Shown one piece after another: positions 1-5,483 of a DNA stretch of 5,589 nt (positions are counted from its first letter, which is position 1; each line of letters begins with the position of its first letter). Source of the stretch: an uncultured Prevotella sp. (lineage in GTDB: Bacteria; Bacteroidota; Bacteroidia; Bacteroidales; Bacteroidaceae); assembly GCA_946999025.1 (NCBI GenBank), contig CAMQBP010000143.1:1-5589 (forward strand). The letters run 5' to 3'. Made by a program: the position numbers and the translations under genes. The notes under the pieces were generated by a model, which worked only from the letters and a program-made list of their open reading frames with translations, was not told where the DNA came from and did no database searches.

Positions 1-122
1 GGTTGCCCGATGTTGAGCTTGTAAACCTTGATGCCACGTTTCTTTGCTGCTGTCGCCAAAGGCGCCAATTTGCGTATGGGCGACTCAGGCATCTCTAATC
101 CTCGAACAGATATTTCTGGCAT
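1..122 (-). CDS. PLP-dependent aminotransferase, class I/II (N-terminal fragment)
   Basis: Partial gene: it starts with ATG at 122-120 on the minus strand and runs off the left edge after about 40 codons. The translation begins MPEISVRGLEMPESPIRKLA and continues through KRGIKVYKLNIGQP. From memory of the family, this is the N-terminus of the Bacteroidales fold-type I aminotransferases usually annotated as aspartate or class I/II aminotransferase. The N-I-G-Q-P stretch is the conserved early motif near the substrate pocket. These enzymes transfer an amino group between an amino acid and a 2-oxo acid in the cytoplasm using pyridoxal phosphate. The PLP lysine lies beyond the window, so substrate specificity cannot be judged. 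The start is well supported: the same frame has a stop upstream (TAA near 160) with no other ATG between. It is divergent from the DUF4494-yggS pair. Confidence 0.85.
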   Translation of the reverse strand, partial: MPEISVRGLEMPESPIRKLAPLATAAKKRGIKVYKLNIGQ

Positions 123-242
123 ATAATACAATATTCTTATGGGGAGTTGCTTGATGGATTATTCCCCTTGGTTTTGGCAATCGTGCAAGTGAGTGTGGTG
201 CGTGTCATCATTCATACCCACAATTCGCCTGTATGTATGATG

Positions 243-250
243 CAAAGATA
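243..250 (-). promoter_or_regulatory. Candidate -7 box for the aminotransferase
   Basis: The minus strand reads TATCTTTG here, an exact match to the Bacteroidetes primary-sigma -7 consensus TAnnTTTG. No clear TTTG or TTG is seen about 20 bases upstream, so this is the weakest of the five promoters proposed in the window. It predicts a transcript start near 236-238. Confidence 0.4.
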
Positions 251-348
251 ACAAATTTATCTGAACGCTACATGAAGTGGGACTATAAAATATGTGGGTT
301 GACAGTAAATTATATTATTCAAACGCTCTTCATAAGTCGCTCCATCCA

Positions 349-380
349 TTTGTGGGATTTGCCAATTTTTACTACTTTTG
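349..380 (+). promoter_or_regulatory. Promoter of the DUF4494-yggS operon
   Basis: A -33 element TTTG (349-352) is followed after 20 bases by TACTTTTG (373-380), matching the Bacteroidetes -7 consensus TAnnTTTG. The predicted transcript start is near 386, giving a leader of about 45 nt before the ATG at 430. The gap between the two genes (907-952) shows no second such box, so this promoter probably drives both. Confidence 0.6.
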
Positions 381-429
381 CAACCATATCATTCAAGCAA
401 CATAGTAACTTCATTTAAAAGATATAACG

Positions 430-906
430 ATGAGAACAAGAAATGCCAATTGGTTTGAAACAAATGTACAATATGAGCGTCAGGCAGAAGATGGACTTTT
501 CGCCAAGGTAAGAGAAACTTATGTGGTTGACGCCTTTACTTTTGGTGAGGCAGAAGATGCCATCACCAAAGAAATGGCGAGCTATTCAAGCGGTGAGTTT
601 GTCATCAAGAACATCACGCCAGCTGTTTACAGTGAAATCTTTTTTAGTGACAGGGAGAGCGATGACAAATGGTATAAGGCCAAACTGATGTTTATCACCA
701 TTGATGAGGAGAAAGGTAAGGAGAAACGAACGGCCGTTAGTTATCTCGTTCAGGCCAAGAACATCGAGGGAGCCCTTCAAAATATCGGAGAAGTGTTCTC
801 AAGTAGCGTGCTCGATTATGTAGTGGCCAATGTTTCAGAAACCAAAATCATGGATGTCTTTGAACACGATTTGAAGAAAGAACCCGATGACCAGCCTGAA
901 GTATAA
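430..906 (+). CDS. DUF4494 domain-containing protein
   Basis: A 158-residue protein that I recognise as the DUF4494 family, common in Bacteroidales; its biochemical role is not known to me. Almost the whole chain is the domain. Family-like stretches are NWFETNVQYE (7-16), the acidic segment FGEAEDAITKEM (38-49), SGEFVIKNI (54-62), WYKAKLMFITIDEEKGKEKR (81-100) and ETKIMDVFEHD (137-147). The last dozen residues are charged and probably disordered. There is no signal peptide or membrane segment, so it is expected in the cytoplasm. The ATG at 430 is preceded by an A-rich stretch rather than a Shine-Dalgarno sequence, as is usual in this phylum. It lies 46 bases upstream of yggS on the same strand and downstream of a good promoter, which suggests co-transcription. 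A link to PLP metabolism is inferred from position only. Confidence 0.85.
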   Translation: MRTRNANWFETNVQYERQAEDGLFAKVRETYVVDAFTFGEAEDAITKEMASYSSGEFVIKNITPAVYSEIFFSDRESDDKWYKAKLMFITIDEEKGKEKRTAVSYLVQAKNIEGALQNIGEVFSSSVLDYVVANVSETKIMDVFEHDLKKEPDDQPEV

Positions 907-952
907 ACGGCTGAAGTGAATAGGAGTATGGTTCGTTTAAATTTACATAATC

Positions 953-1618
953 ATGGTTGATGTAGCAAAAAACTTGCACGACGTGCAGAAAAGGCTGCCC
1001 GATGACGTTTGTTTGGTAGCCATCAGTAAGTATCATCCCAAAGAGATGATAGCGAGTGCTTATGCGACTGGGCAGCGCATCTTTGGTGAAAGCCGCGAAC
1101 AAGAGCTCGCCGAAAAGGTGGAAGCACTGCCCAACGACATTGAATGGCACTTCATTGGACACCTGCAAACCAATAAGGTGAAATTTATTGCTCCTTACAT
1201 CAGCATGATAGAGTCGGTCGACTCGCCCAAGCTTTTGCGAGAAATTAACAAGCATGCAGCTCGCAACAACCGTGTTATCGACGTGCTGTTGGAGTTGCAC
1301 ATTGCTGAGGAGGCCACCAAATATGGCTTCACTTTAGCTCATTGTCGAGATTTCTTGGAGGCAGGCGAATGGCGTGAATTGTCGAATGTGCGTATCTGTG
1401 GACTGATGATGATGGCGTCAAACGTGGACGATGAGCGGCAGATTCGCCAGGAAATGTTGATGGCTAAAGACTTTTTTGACGAAGTAAAGAAGCGCTACTT
1501 TGCTGACCAACCATCTTTCAAACAGCGCAGTTGGGGCATGAGTCACGATTACCTCATCGCCGTAACGTGTGGTTCTACCATGGTAAGAGTGGGTAGTGCC
1601 ATATTTGGCGAACGCTAA
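953..1618 (+). CDS. yggS: YggS family PLP homeostasis protein
   Basis: A 221-residue protein of the YggS/PLPBP family, single-domain TIM-barrel proteins resembling the N-terminal domain of alanine racemase. Family members bind pyridoxal 5'-phosphate and help control vitamin B6 and amino-acid homeostasis; no classical enzyme activity is known. Visible hallmarks are LVAISKYHP with Lys26 as the PLP Schiff-base residue, FGESREQE (44-51), WHFIGHLQTNK (65-75), the GLMMMAS strand (150-156), GMSHDY (195-200), and the phosphate-binding GSTMVRVG (207-214) just before the C-terminal IFGER. The length is normal for the family. The ATG at 953 is the first in frame after a stop at 938-940; the ATG at 928 is out of frame. 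It is the second gene of a probable operon with DUF4494 and ends at a hairpin shared with the convergent protease gene. Confidence 0.95.
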   Translation: MVDVAKNLHDVQKRLPDDVCLVAISKYHPKEMIASAYATGQRIFGESREQELAEKVEALPNDIEWHFIGHLQTNKVKFIAPYISMIESVDSPKLLREINKHAARNNRVIDVLLELHIAEEATKYGFTLAHCRDFLEAGEWRELSNVRICGLMMMASNVDDERQIRQEMLMAKDFFDEVKKRYFADQPSFKQRSWGMSHDYLIAVTCGSTMVRVGSAIFGER

Positions 1619-1640
1619 ATCACATCATAAAATAATACAG

Positions 1641-1685
1641 CATCCTTTCCCTATCAATCCTTTCTGATTAATAGTGGAAAGGATG
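1641..1685. terminator. Bidirectional hairpin terminator between yggS and the M6 protease gene
   Basis: A perfect 10-bp stem (CATCCTTTCC 1641-1650 with GGAAAGGATG 1676-1685) continues past a one-base bulge (T1675) into a second 9-bp stem (1651-1659 with 1666-1674) with one non-Watson-Crick pair, closing on a 6-base loop (1660-1665). The odd pair is a C-A mismatch in the plus-strand transcript but a U-G wobble in the minus-strand transcript. The minus-strand transcript also runs into the U-rich TGTATTATTTTATG, so termination of the protease mRNA looks favoured. The right arm covers the last five sense codons and stop of the protease gene. No T-run follows on the plus strand. Confidence 0.65.
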
Positions 1686-3449
1686 AATGTATACCTTCTT
1701 GCCTCCAATGATGTATATGCCTTGTGGCAAAATCGATTTGTCGGTTCCCATATACTTCCCATCTATGCTGAAAATGCGTTTGTCGCTTGTCATTTCTGGG
1801 GAGAATGTAGGCACAATACCCTGTGTAGAGAACTTTTTGAGGAAGTCGAAATAAACGATTCCCTCTTTTTCAGTGATGTTATAAATAGGCTTGTCTAACG
1901 TAGCACCCGTCCACGGTTGATAGTTAGGCAGCGTTGTGTTGTTGGTCAGTTCGGTTACATTGTCAGTGCCTGGGAACAAATCACCCTTCAGTTGTTCTGT
2001 GTATTTTTGCCGGTCATTATTGTACGAACTGAGCAATAAGCTGTCGGCAGGTATCACTGTCATACGGGGTTTGTCCTTTACGTTGTTGACACTGTTTTCC
2101 CTTAAACTAAAAGCTTGGGCGTCATAATTAACGTAATACATCATCATGCCATGCCCACCCAATTTAGAATTCCAACGTTTGTTTTGAATATTCTGGATGA
2201 TGTAGTATTCGTTTGTGCTTTTCTCCTTGTCGGCATAAATGCGGTAGGCTTTCCCGCCTTCATCAATGTTCTTCAGGGTTACTTGTTGTGCGTCTTGCAG
2301 TTCTTCAATGTTCATCCATCCCATGGCTTCACGTTCCCATGCCGTATAGGCCGTTGGACACCAACCATTGGCAGTATATTCACCGTCGTCCATTAAGCTC
2401 CATGCCTCCATTCCCTGATTGTCGCCTCTTGCACTGGCACGGGTAGGGTAAAAGTCGGGCAAACCCATGCAATGACTGAACTCATGACAGAACAGACCTA
2501 TGCCCGAAATCATTTTTTGTTTAGGGCCTTTCTCGTTGCCAATCAGTTCGTTACTGATGCCAGATCGATATACCTTCTTGCCATCTGCGGTAAGATACGG
2601 GGTGATGGTTCCTGCCTTTGGCCACATCGTTTCGTTCTTCGCATTCATGTTTTGGCCGTATCCAGCGTAGACAACGTACACCAAGTCTACATAGCCATCG
2701 TTGTTGGCATCGTATGCGGAGAAGTCAAGCGAGTCGTCCATGAGCTTGCAAGCATCAGTAATCAGTTCGGTAAACTTTTCACCGCCACCGTCGGGATCGG
2801 TTCCTCCATAATAGGCAAGCTCGTGTGGAAGTGTCACTGGGCCATAGACATCAAACTGTGGGTTGAACTTTCCAAAGCTCATGTCTTTGAAATATTGCTG
2901 TACGCTGGATGCGTTTCTTTTTTCGCCATGGCCATAATCCTCAGGGTGTCCTTCGCCATTGAGAAACTGTTGGAACGATTTGCGAGGATTGGGGAGCGTG
3001 AATGTGGTGTCTTGGTAGGCAGCCAAAATGACAATTGCCTTAGGCGAACCTGTGTGTGGAAAGTAGGTCTTGTCTGATTTCACTGGCTCTCTTCGCATGG
3101 CACGAGTTTGCAGCAATGTGTTTGCCTGCTCAAAGAAAAGCTTTTTGTCTTGTGCGGCAATTAGCTTTTTTTCTGTAGCTTGGCGTCTGTTTTCTTCGTG
3201 TGCTAACTGCTTACTCGCCGTTATGCGCCCAAATTTGTCAATCGCTGCGATGTAGAAAGTGTCTTGCTCGCGCATCAAAATAGCACCATCTTGCGTGCTA
3301 TACCAGTTAAAATGCTCATCTCCATGTTGGTAAACTTGCAGAGAGGTTCCGTCTGGTTGGGTGACGATAAGCGGCATGCGCCAAGCCTTTGCAGCCCATG
3401 TGCAAACGGAAAGTATGAGTGCGAGTGCGGTAAATAACAGTTTTTTCAT
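1668..3449 (-). CDS. Secreted M6-family metalloprotease with C-terminal sorting-like tail
   Basis: A 593-residue zinc endopeptidase of the M6 (immune inhibitor A-like) family. Residues 1-22 are a signal peptide (MKKLLFTALALILSV, with AKA before a likely cleavage at 22/23). Residues about 25-120 look like the usual propeptide, with the GDEHFNWYSTQDG motif (43-55). The catalytic domain carries SSVQQYFKDMSFGKF (181-195), a calcium-site-like DANNDGYVD (247-255), the zinc motif HEFSHCMGLPD (322-332; H322, E323, H326, third ligand probably D332) and WSLMDDGEY (350-358). The tail (about 555-593: RIFSIDGKYMG, then LPQGIYIIGGKKV) resembles type IX secretion sorting domains, suggesting outer-membrane export. 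An in-frame ATG at 3584 would add 45 residues, but these mask the signal peptide and overlap the promoter, so 3449 is preferred. Its substrate is unknown. Confidence 0.9.
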   Translation of the reverse strand: MKKLLFTALALILSVCTWAAKAWRMPLIVTQPDGTSLQVYQHGDEHFNWYSTQDGAILMREQDTFYIAAIDKFGRITASKQLAHEENRRQATEKKLIAAQDKKLFFEQANTLLQTRAMRREPVKSDKTYFPHTGSPKAIVILAAYQDTTFTLPNPRKSFQQFLNGEGHPEDYGHGEKRNASSVQQYFKDMSFGKFNPQFDVYGPVTLPHELAYYGGTDPDGGGEKFTELITDACKLMDDSLDFSAYDANNDGYVDLVYVVYAGYGQNMNAKNETMWPKAGTITPYLTADGKKVYRSGISNELIGNEKGPKQKMISGIGLFCHEFSHCMGLPDFYPTRASARGDNQGMEAWSLMDDGEYTANGWCPTAYTAWEREAMGWMNIEELQDAQQVTLKNIDEGGKAYRIYADKEKSTNEYYIIQNIQNKRWNSKLGGHGMMMYYVNYDAQAFSLRENSVNNVKDKPRMTVIPADSLLLSSYNNDRQKYTEQLKGDLFPGTDNVTELTNNTTLPNYQPWTGATLDKPIYNITEKEGIVYFDFLKKFSTQGIVPTFSPEMTSDKRIFSIDGKYMGTDKSILPQGIYIIGGKKVYIHPFHY

Positions 3450-3475
3450 TTGTATGGTATGTTTCTTTCCATGGG

Positions 3476-3505
3476 CAAATGTACGAAAATAGTTTTGAAT
3501 ATCAA
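3476..3505 (-). promoter_or_regulatory. Promoter of the M6 protease gene
   Basis: On the minus strand a TTG (3505-3503) is followed after 19 bases by TACATTTG (3483-3476), an exact TAnnTTTG -7 box. The predicted transcript start is near 3470, about 20 nt before the ATG at 3449. This promoter lies inside the extra 45 codons of the longest possible reading frame, which argues that those codons are not translated. Confidence 0.6.
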
Positions 3506-3626
3506 TTGGTTTCGTCTTGTTTTCGAATGTTGAGAGTTTATTGTTGACATGATTTGAGAATGAATCGACAATGGGGTTGTCCATCGTATCATCGTCCTTA
3601 GCAGTATAAGGGGTTCAGCTTAGTTG

Positions 3627-3713
3627 GCCAAACCCATTGACTTTGGCCACTAAAGTTAATGCTATTGGAGGGCAAACCCATTGAGTTTGGCGGTCAAAGT
3701 CAATGGGTTTGCC
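3627..3713. repeat. Tandem pair of imperfect palindromic units (REP-like)
   Basis: Unit A (3627-3668) and unit B (3671-3713) repeat with a 44-base period and agree at 31 of 42 ungapped positions by my count. Each unit is itself an imperfect palindrome. In unit B, GGCAAACCCATTGA (3671-3684) pairs perfectly with 3700-3713, followed by one G-G mismatch, four more pairs and a 5-base loop. Unit A is more degenerate, but its left half forms a smaller hairpin of its own, TGGCCAAA (3625-3632) with TTTGGCCA (3642-3649). The core CAAACCCATTGA occurs twice directly (3629-3640, 3673-3684) and once inverted (3700-3711); a fourth, decayed inverted copy lies around 3650-3668. There is no open reading frame and no T-run, so it is not an ordinary terminator. 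It may be a dispersed REP or BIME-type element. Confidence 0.7.
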
Positions 3714-3731
3714 AGGACGTTGACATGTCAT

Positions 3732-3768
3732 AAAAAACGGAGCTGTATCAGTTTGATGCAGCTCCGTT
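3732..3768 (-). terminator. Intrinsic terminator of the DUF1573 gene
   Basis: AACGGAGCTG (3736-3745) pairs perfectly with CAGCTCCGTT (3759-3768). Further inside, three Watson-Crick pairs (3747-3749 with 3755-3757) follow one weak pair (3746 with 3758), with a 5-base loop. Read on the minus strand, the stem runs straight into six T residues (complement of 3732-3737). It lies 22 bases past the DUF1573 stop codon. Confidence 0.9.
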
Positions 3769-3789
3769 ATTCTAAATCGTAGTTTTTGT

Positions 3790-4182
3790 TTATTTCTTAA
3801 CCTCTTCCATGACACCCTCAATGTACAGACGAGTCATCTCTGGGTCACCATTGGTGCGTACCGTGATTGTCTTTTTGAAGTGTCCGGGGAATCTACCTTT
3901 GCCGTTGTACGTTACTTTTATCTCACCTTTCTTTCCAGGTAGGATAGGTGTCTTGGTGTAAGCCGGCACGGTACAGCCACAGCTTGCCACGGCCTGATTG
4001 ACTATCAGTGGGGCGTTACCCACGTTGGTGAAGGTAAAAACGCACTTCTGCTCAGGCGTGCTTTCATTGAATTTGCCAAAGTCGTGAGTGATTTTGTCAA
4101 ACTTGATTTGTGCTTTTTGTTGTGCGTTTACTATGGTAAAACAAGCAAACAGCATCATGGAAAACATGATCAGTTTTTTCAT
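3790..4182 (-). CDS. Exported DUF1573 domain protein
   Basis: A 130-residue protein: a signal peptide (1-20, hydrophobic FSMMLFACFTIV, cleavage after VNA before QQ) followed by a single DUF1573 domain (about 25-125). This family adopts an immunoglobulin-like beta-sandwich. The hallmarks are IKFDKITHDFGKF (26-38), FTFTNVGNAPLIV (49-61), the conserved ASCGCT around Cys68 and Cys70, the basic LPGKKGEIKVTYN (81-93) and ITVRTNGDP (106-114). DUF1573 proteins are abundant in Bacteroidetes; their function is mostly unknown and likely periplasmic or surface-associated. Cys14 follows L-F-A, but Phe at -2 and the very short hydrophobic stretch before it make a lipoprotein less likely than ordinary signal peptidase cleavage. 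It has its own promoter and terminator, so it is probably monocistronic. Confidence 0.92.
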   Translation of the reverse strand: MKKLIMFSMMLFACFTIVNAQQKAQIKFDKITHDFGKFNESTPEQKCVFTFTNVGNAPLIVNQAVASCGCTVPAYTKTPILPGKKGEIKVTYNGKGRFPGHFKKTITVRTNGDPEMTRLYIEGVMEEVKK

Positions 4183-4215
4183 TTTCTAATCCTTTCTTTA
4201 TTAATTCAGTTGTGG

Positions 4216-4246
4216 CAAAGGTATAAATAAATTAATGAGATTCCAA
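4216..4246 (-). promoter_or_regulatory. Promoter of the DUF1573 gene
   Basis: On the minus strand TTG (4246-4244) is followed after 20 bases by TACCTTTG (4223-4216), an exact Bacteroidetes -7 box. A transcript start near 4210 gives a leader of about 27 nt before the ATG at 4182. Confidence 0.6.
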
Positions 4247-4360
4247 TGAATATTAAGAAATATTATACTATCAATGCTCTCCGGGTGCTATTTTATATTA
4301 TAATGTGGAATGAAATATGTTTCGTAAAGAATTTTAACTTATGCGAATACAGATACATGG

Positions 4361-4370
4361 TCACCGGTGA
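4361..4370. promoter_or_regulatory. Perfect 10-bp palindrome, possible operator
   Basis: TCACCGGTGA is identical to its reverse complement and stands out as GC-rich within AT-rich intergenic DNA. It lies about 120 bases upstream of the DMP19-smpB -7 box and about 140 bases upstream of the DUF1573 -7 box. The flanking bases do not extend the symmetry. A regulator site is possible but unproven. Confidence 0.2.
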
Positions 4371-4483
4371 AACGAGAAGAACTTCCACGGCCAAAAATCA
4401 AAAATGAACTGGTTGAAGTGGTAATGTGTGTGCAAACAGTTCAAAAATAGTTAATAATGTGAAGATAATCAAGACGAATTGCA

Positions 4484-4491
4484 TATCTTTG
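4484..4491 (+). promoter_or_regulatory. -7 box of the DMP19-smpB operon
   Basis: TATCTTTG exactly matches TAnnTTTG. It ends only six bases before the ATG at 4498 and nine before the ATG at 4501. With the usual 4-7 bases from box to transcript start, the mRNA would be leaderless or nearly so. The -33 element is weak (at best TGTG at 4458-4461). Confidence 0.5.
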
Positions 4492-4497
4492 CAGTGT

Positions 4498-5007
4498 ATG
4501 ATGGAAATAAAACTTGAAGAAAAGGTTCTGCAAAAAGCAGCTGAAGAAGGGATGGATGTGTTCCTTCAGGCGATTGTGGATGCGATGAATGATGCGATAG
4601 GCGGAGAACTGACGGCTGATTCGATGCAACAACTAAACTCGGATCAAATTACGCTGTTGGCTTATCACATCTTGCATCAGGAAGTGATGGACGGTGGATT
4701 CGTACAGCTCATTCATAACGGCTATGGTCCCTTTATCTTCAGAAATCCTTTTGATAAGGCACTGAAAAGCTGGGGCATCCACGATTTGTCTAAGATGATA
4801 GGGAAATGTCATAAACTCTACCGTAAATATGCTGCCGAATTGGAACAAGATTGTTCTGACGACGAGTTTATGGCGTTGTTTGAGAAATATCCAGCCTTTG
4901 ACGATTTTGACGATGAATTCGTTGAAAATGAAGAGCGTTGGACAGAGGATGTTGCCCGCTATGTGGATGAACACATCGGGCAATTTGTAAAGATTGTGAT
5001 AGAATGA
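4498..5007 (+). CDS. DMP19/DUF4375-like protein
   Basis: A 169-residue acidic, probably cytoplasmic protein that I assign to the DMP19/DUF4375 type. The supporting stretch is LNSDQITLLAYHILHQEVMD-GGFVQLIHNGYG (46-77), close to the family pattern of an all-helical segment followed by an E-V-x-x-GGF-x-Q-x-x-x-N motif. DMP19, the family namesake from Neisseria, was described as a DNA mimic that binds a transcription factor; whether this protein acts so is unknown. The C-terminal third is rich in Asp and Glu (for example FDDFDDEFVENEE, 134-146), consistent with nucleic-acid mimicry but not proof. Two ATGs (4498, 4501) are possible starts. The frame is open back to an ATG at 4426, but those 24 codons overlap the promoter. 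The stop overlaps the smpB start as ATGA, suggesting translational coupling. Confidence 0.75.
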   Translation: MMEIKLEEKVLQKAAEEGMDVFLQAIVDAMNDAIGGELTADSMQQLNSDQITLLAYHILHQEVMDGGFVQLIHNGYGPFIFRNPFDKALKSWGIHDLSKMIGKCHKLYRKYAAELEQDCSDDEFMALFEKYPAFDDFDDEFVENEERWTEDVARYVDEHIGQFVKIVIE

Positions 5008-5483
5008 ATAAAGAAGAACTCGCACTAAGAAAGAAGAGTCCCATACAGATTAGGAACAAAAAAGCGTCGTTTGAGTATTTTTTCATTGATACTTATACTG
5101 CCGGCATCGTGCTCACGGGTACGGAAATCAAGTCCATTCGCCTGGGTAAGGCCTCTTTGGTTGATGCCTACTGCTACATTTATCATGGCGAAATTTGGAT
5201 TAAAGGGATGAACATCAGTCCGTATTTCTATGGCTCTTACTCCAACCCAGAAGCCAAGCGTGACCGCAAGCTGTTGCTGACGAAACGTGAAATCAGAAAG
5301 TTGGAAGCCGACCTCAAGGTAGCTGGTCATACCATCGTTCCCACCTTGGTGTTCATCGATGCGCATGGAAGAGCCAAGGTGGACATCGCTTTGGCTAAGG
5401 GAAAGAAGGAATACGACAAACGACAAACGCTGAAGGAAAAAGAAGACCGGCGAGAAATGGATAGGGCCGTCAAAAACTTTTAG
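5004..5483 (+). CDS. smpB: SsrA-binding protein SmpB
   Basis: A 159-residue SmpB, the partner of tmRNA (SsrA) in trans-translation. It binds the tRNA-like domain of tmRNA, places it in the A site of stalled ribosomes, and so allows tagging of the unfinished peptide and release of the ribosome. The beta-barrel body is clear: IRNKKASFEYF (16-26), AGIVLTGTEIKSIRLGKASL (33-52) and ISPYFYGSYSNPEAKRDRKL (71-90). The basic C-terminal tail carries KGKKEYDKRQTLKEKEDRRE (132-151), which folds as a helix in the mRNA channel. Tyr137 stands where E. coli has His136, a common variation. Length and both ends look complete. The ATG at 5004 overlaps the stop of the DMP19-like gene, so smpB is probably expressed from the promoter near 4484 by translational coupling. 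Confidence 0.97.
   Translation: MNKEELALRKKSPIQIRNKKASFEYFFIDTYTAGIVLTGTEIKSIRLGKASLVDAYCYIYHGEIWIKGMNISPYFYGSYSNPEAKRDRKLLLTKREIRKLEADLKVAGHTIVPTLVFIDAHGRAKVDIALAKGKKEYDKRQTLKEKEDRREMDRAVKNF

Larger units (their letters stand above)
123..429. other. Divergent intergenic region
   Basis: These 307 bases separate the leftward aminotransferase from the rightward DUF4494 gene. The region is AT-rich and holds one Bacteroidetes-type -7 box facing each way (243-250 minus, 373-380 plus). On the minus strand the aminotransferase would have a leader of roughly 115 nt. That leader contains a short possible stem (GGGGA at 141-145 with TCCCC at 163-167), too weak to call a regulatory element. A 61-codon open frame at 233-418 has no recognisable protein features and overlaps the plus-strand promoter, so I do not treat it as a gene. 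Confidence 0.6.
3450..3789. other. Intergenic region between the M6 protease and DUF1573 genes
   Basis: About 340 bases separate two leftward genes. From the DUF1573 end it holds an intrinsic terminator (3732-3768), two tandem palindromic units (3627-3713), about 120 bases without recognisable signals, and the protease promoter (3476-3505). The protease and DUF1573 genes therefore appear to be separate transcription units although they share a strand. Confidence 0.6.
4183..4497. other. Divergent intergenic region between DUF1573 and DMP19 genes
   Basis: About 315 AT-rich bases lie between two divergent transcription units. Promoter boxes are found at each end (4216-4246 minus, 4484-4491 plus). 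The middle has no convincing gene. It contains the perfect 10-base palindrome TCACCGGTGA (4361-4370) and a 7-bp inverted repeat TGAACTG/CAGTTCA (4405-4411 with 4437-4443), each of which could be a protein-binding site or chance. Confidence 0.55.

Noticed and set aside
299..316. TTGACA followed by TATATT, resembling a sigma-70 promoter
   Set aside because: The spacer is only 6 bases, far from the 17 needed, and Bacteroidetes use a different consensus.
233..418. 61-codon open frame on the plus strand in the aminotransferase-DUF4494 gap
   Set aside because: It has no recognisable protein features, overlaps the predicted promoter of the DUF4494 operon, and lies in AT-rich intergenic sequence; most likely a chance frame.
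848..1300. 150-codon open frame on the minus strand
   Set aside because: It is antisense to yggS and the end of the DUF4494 gene; no family features.
2472..3077. 201-codon open frame on the plus strand
   Set aside because: It is antisense to the well-supported M6 protease domain and its translation resembles no family; a shadow of the real gene.
4141..4143. Cys14 of the DUF1573 protein as a lipoprotein cysteine
   Set aside because: The preceding L-F-A is a poor lipobox and the hydrophobic segment before it is too short; VNA followed by QQ is a better signal peptidase I site.
4426..4497. Upstream ATG extending the DMP19-like protein by 24 residues
   Set aside because: The extension overlaps the -7 box, and its Asn/Lys/Ile/Ser-rich sequence looks like translated intergenic DNA.
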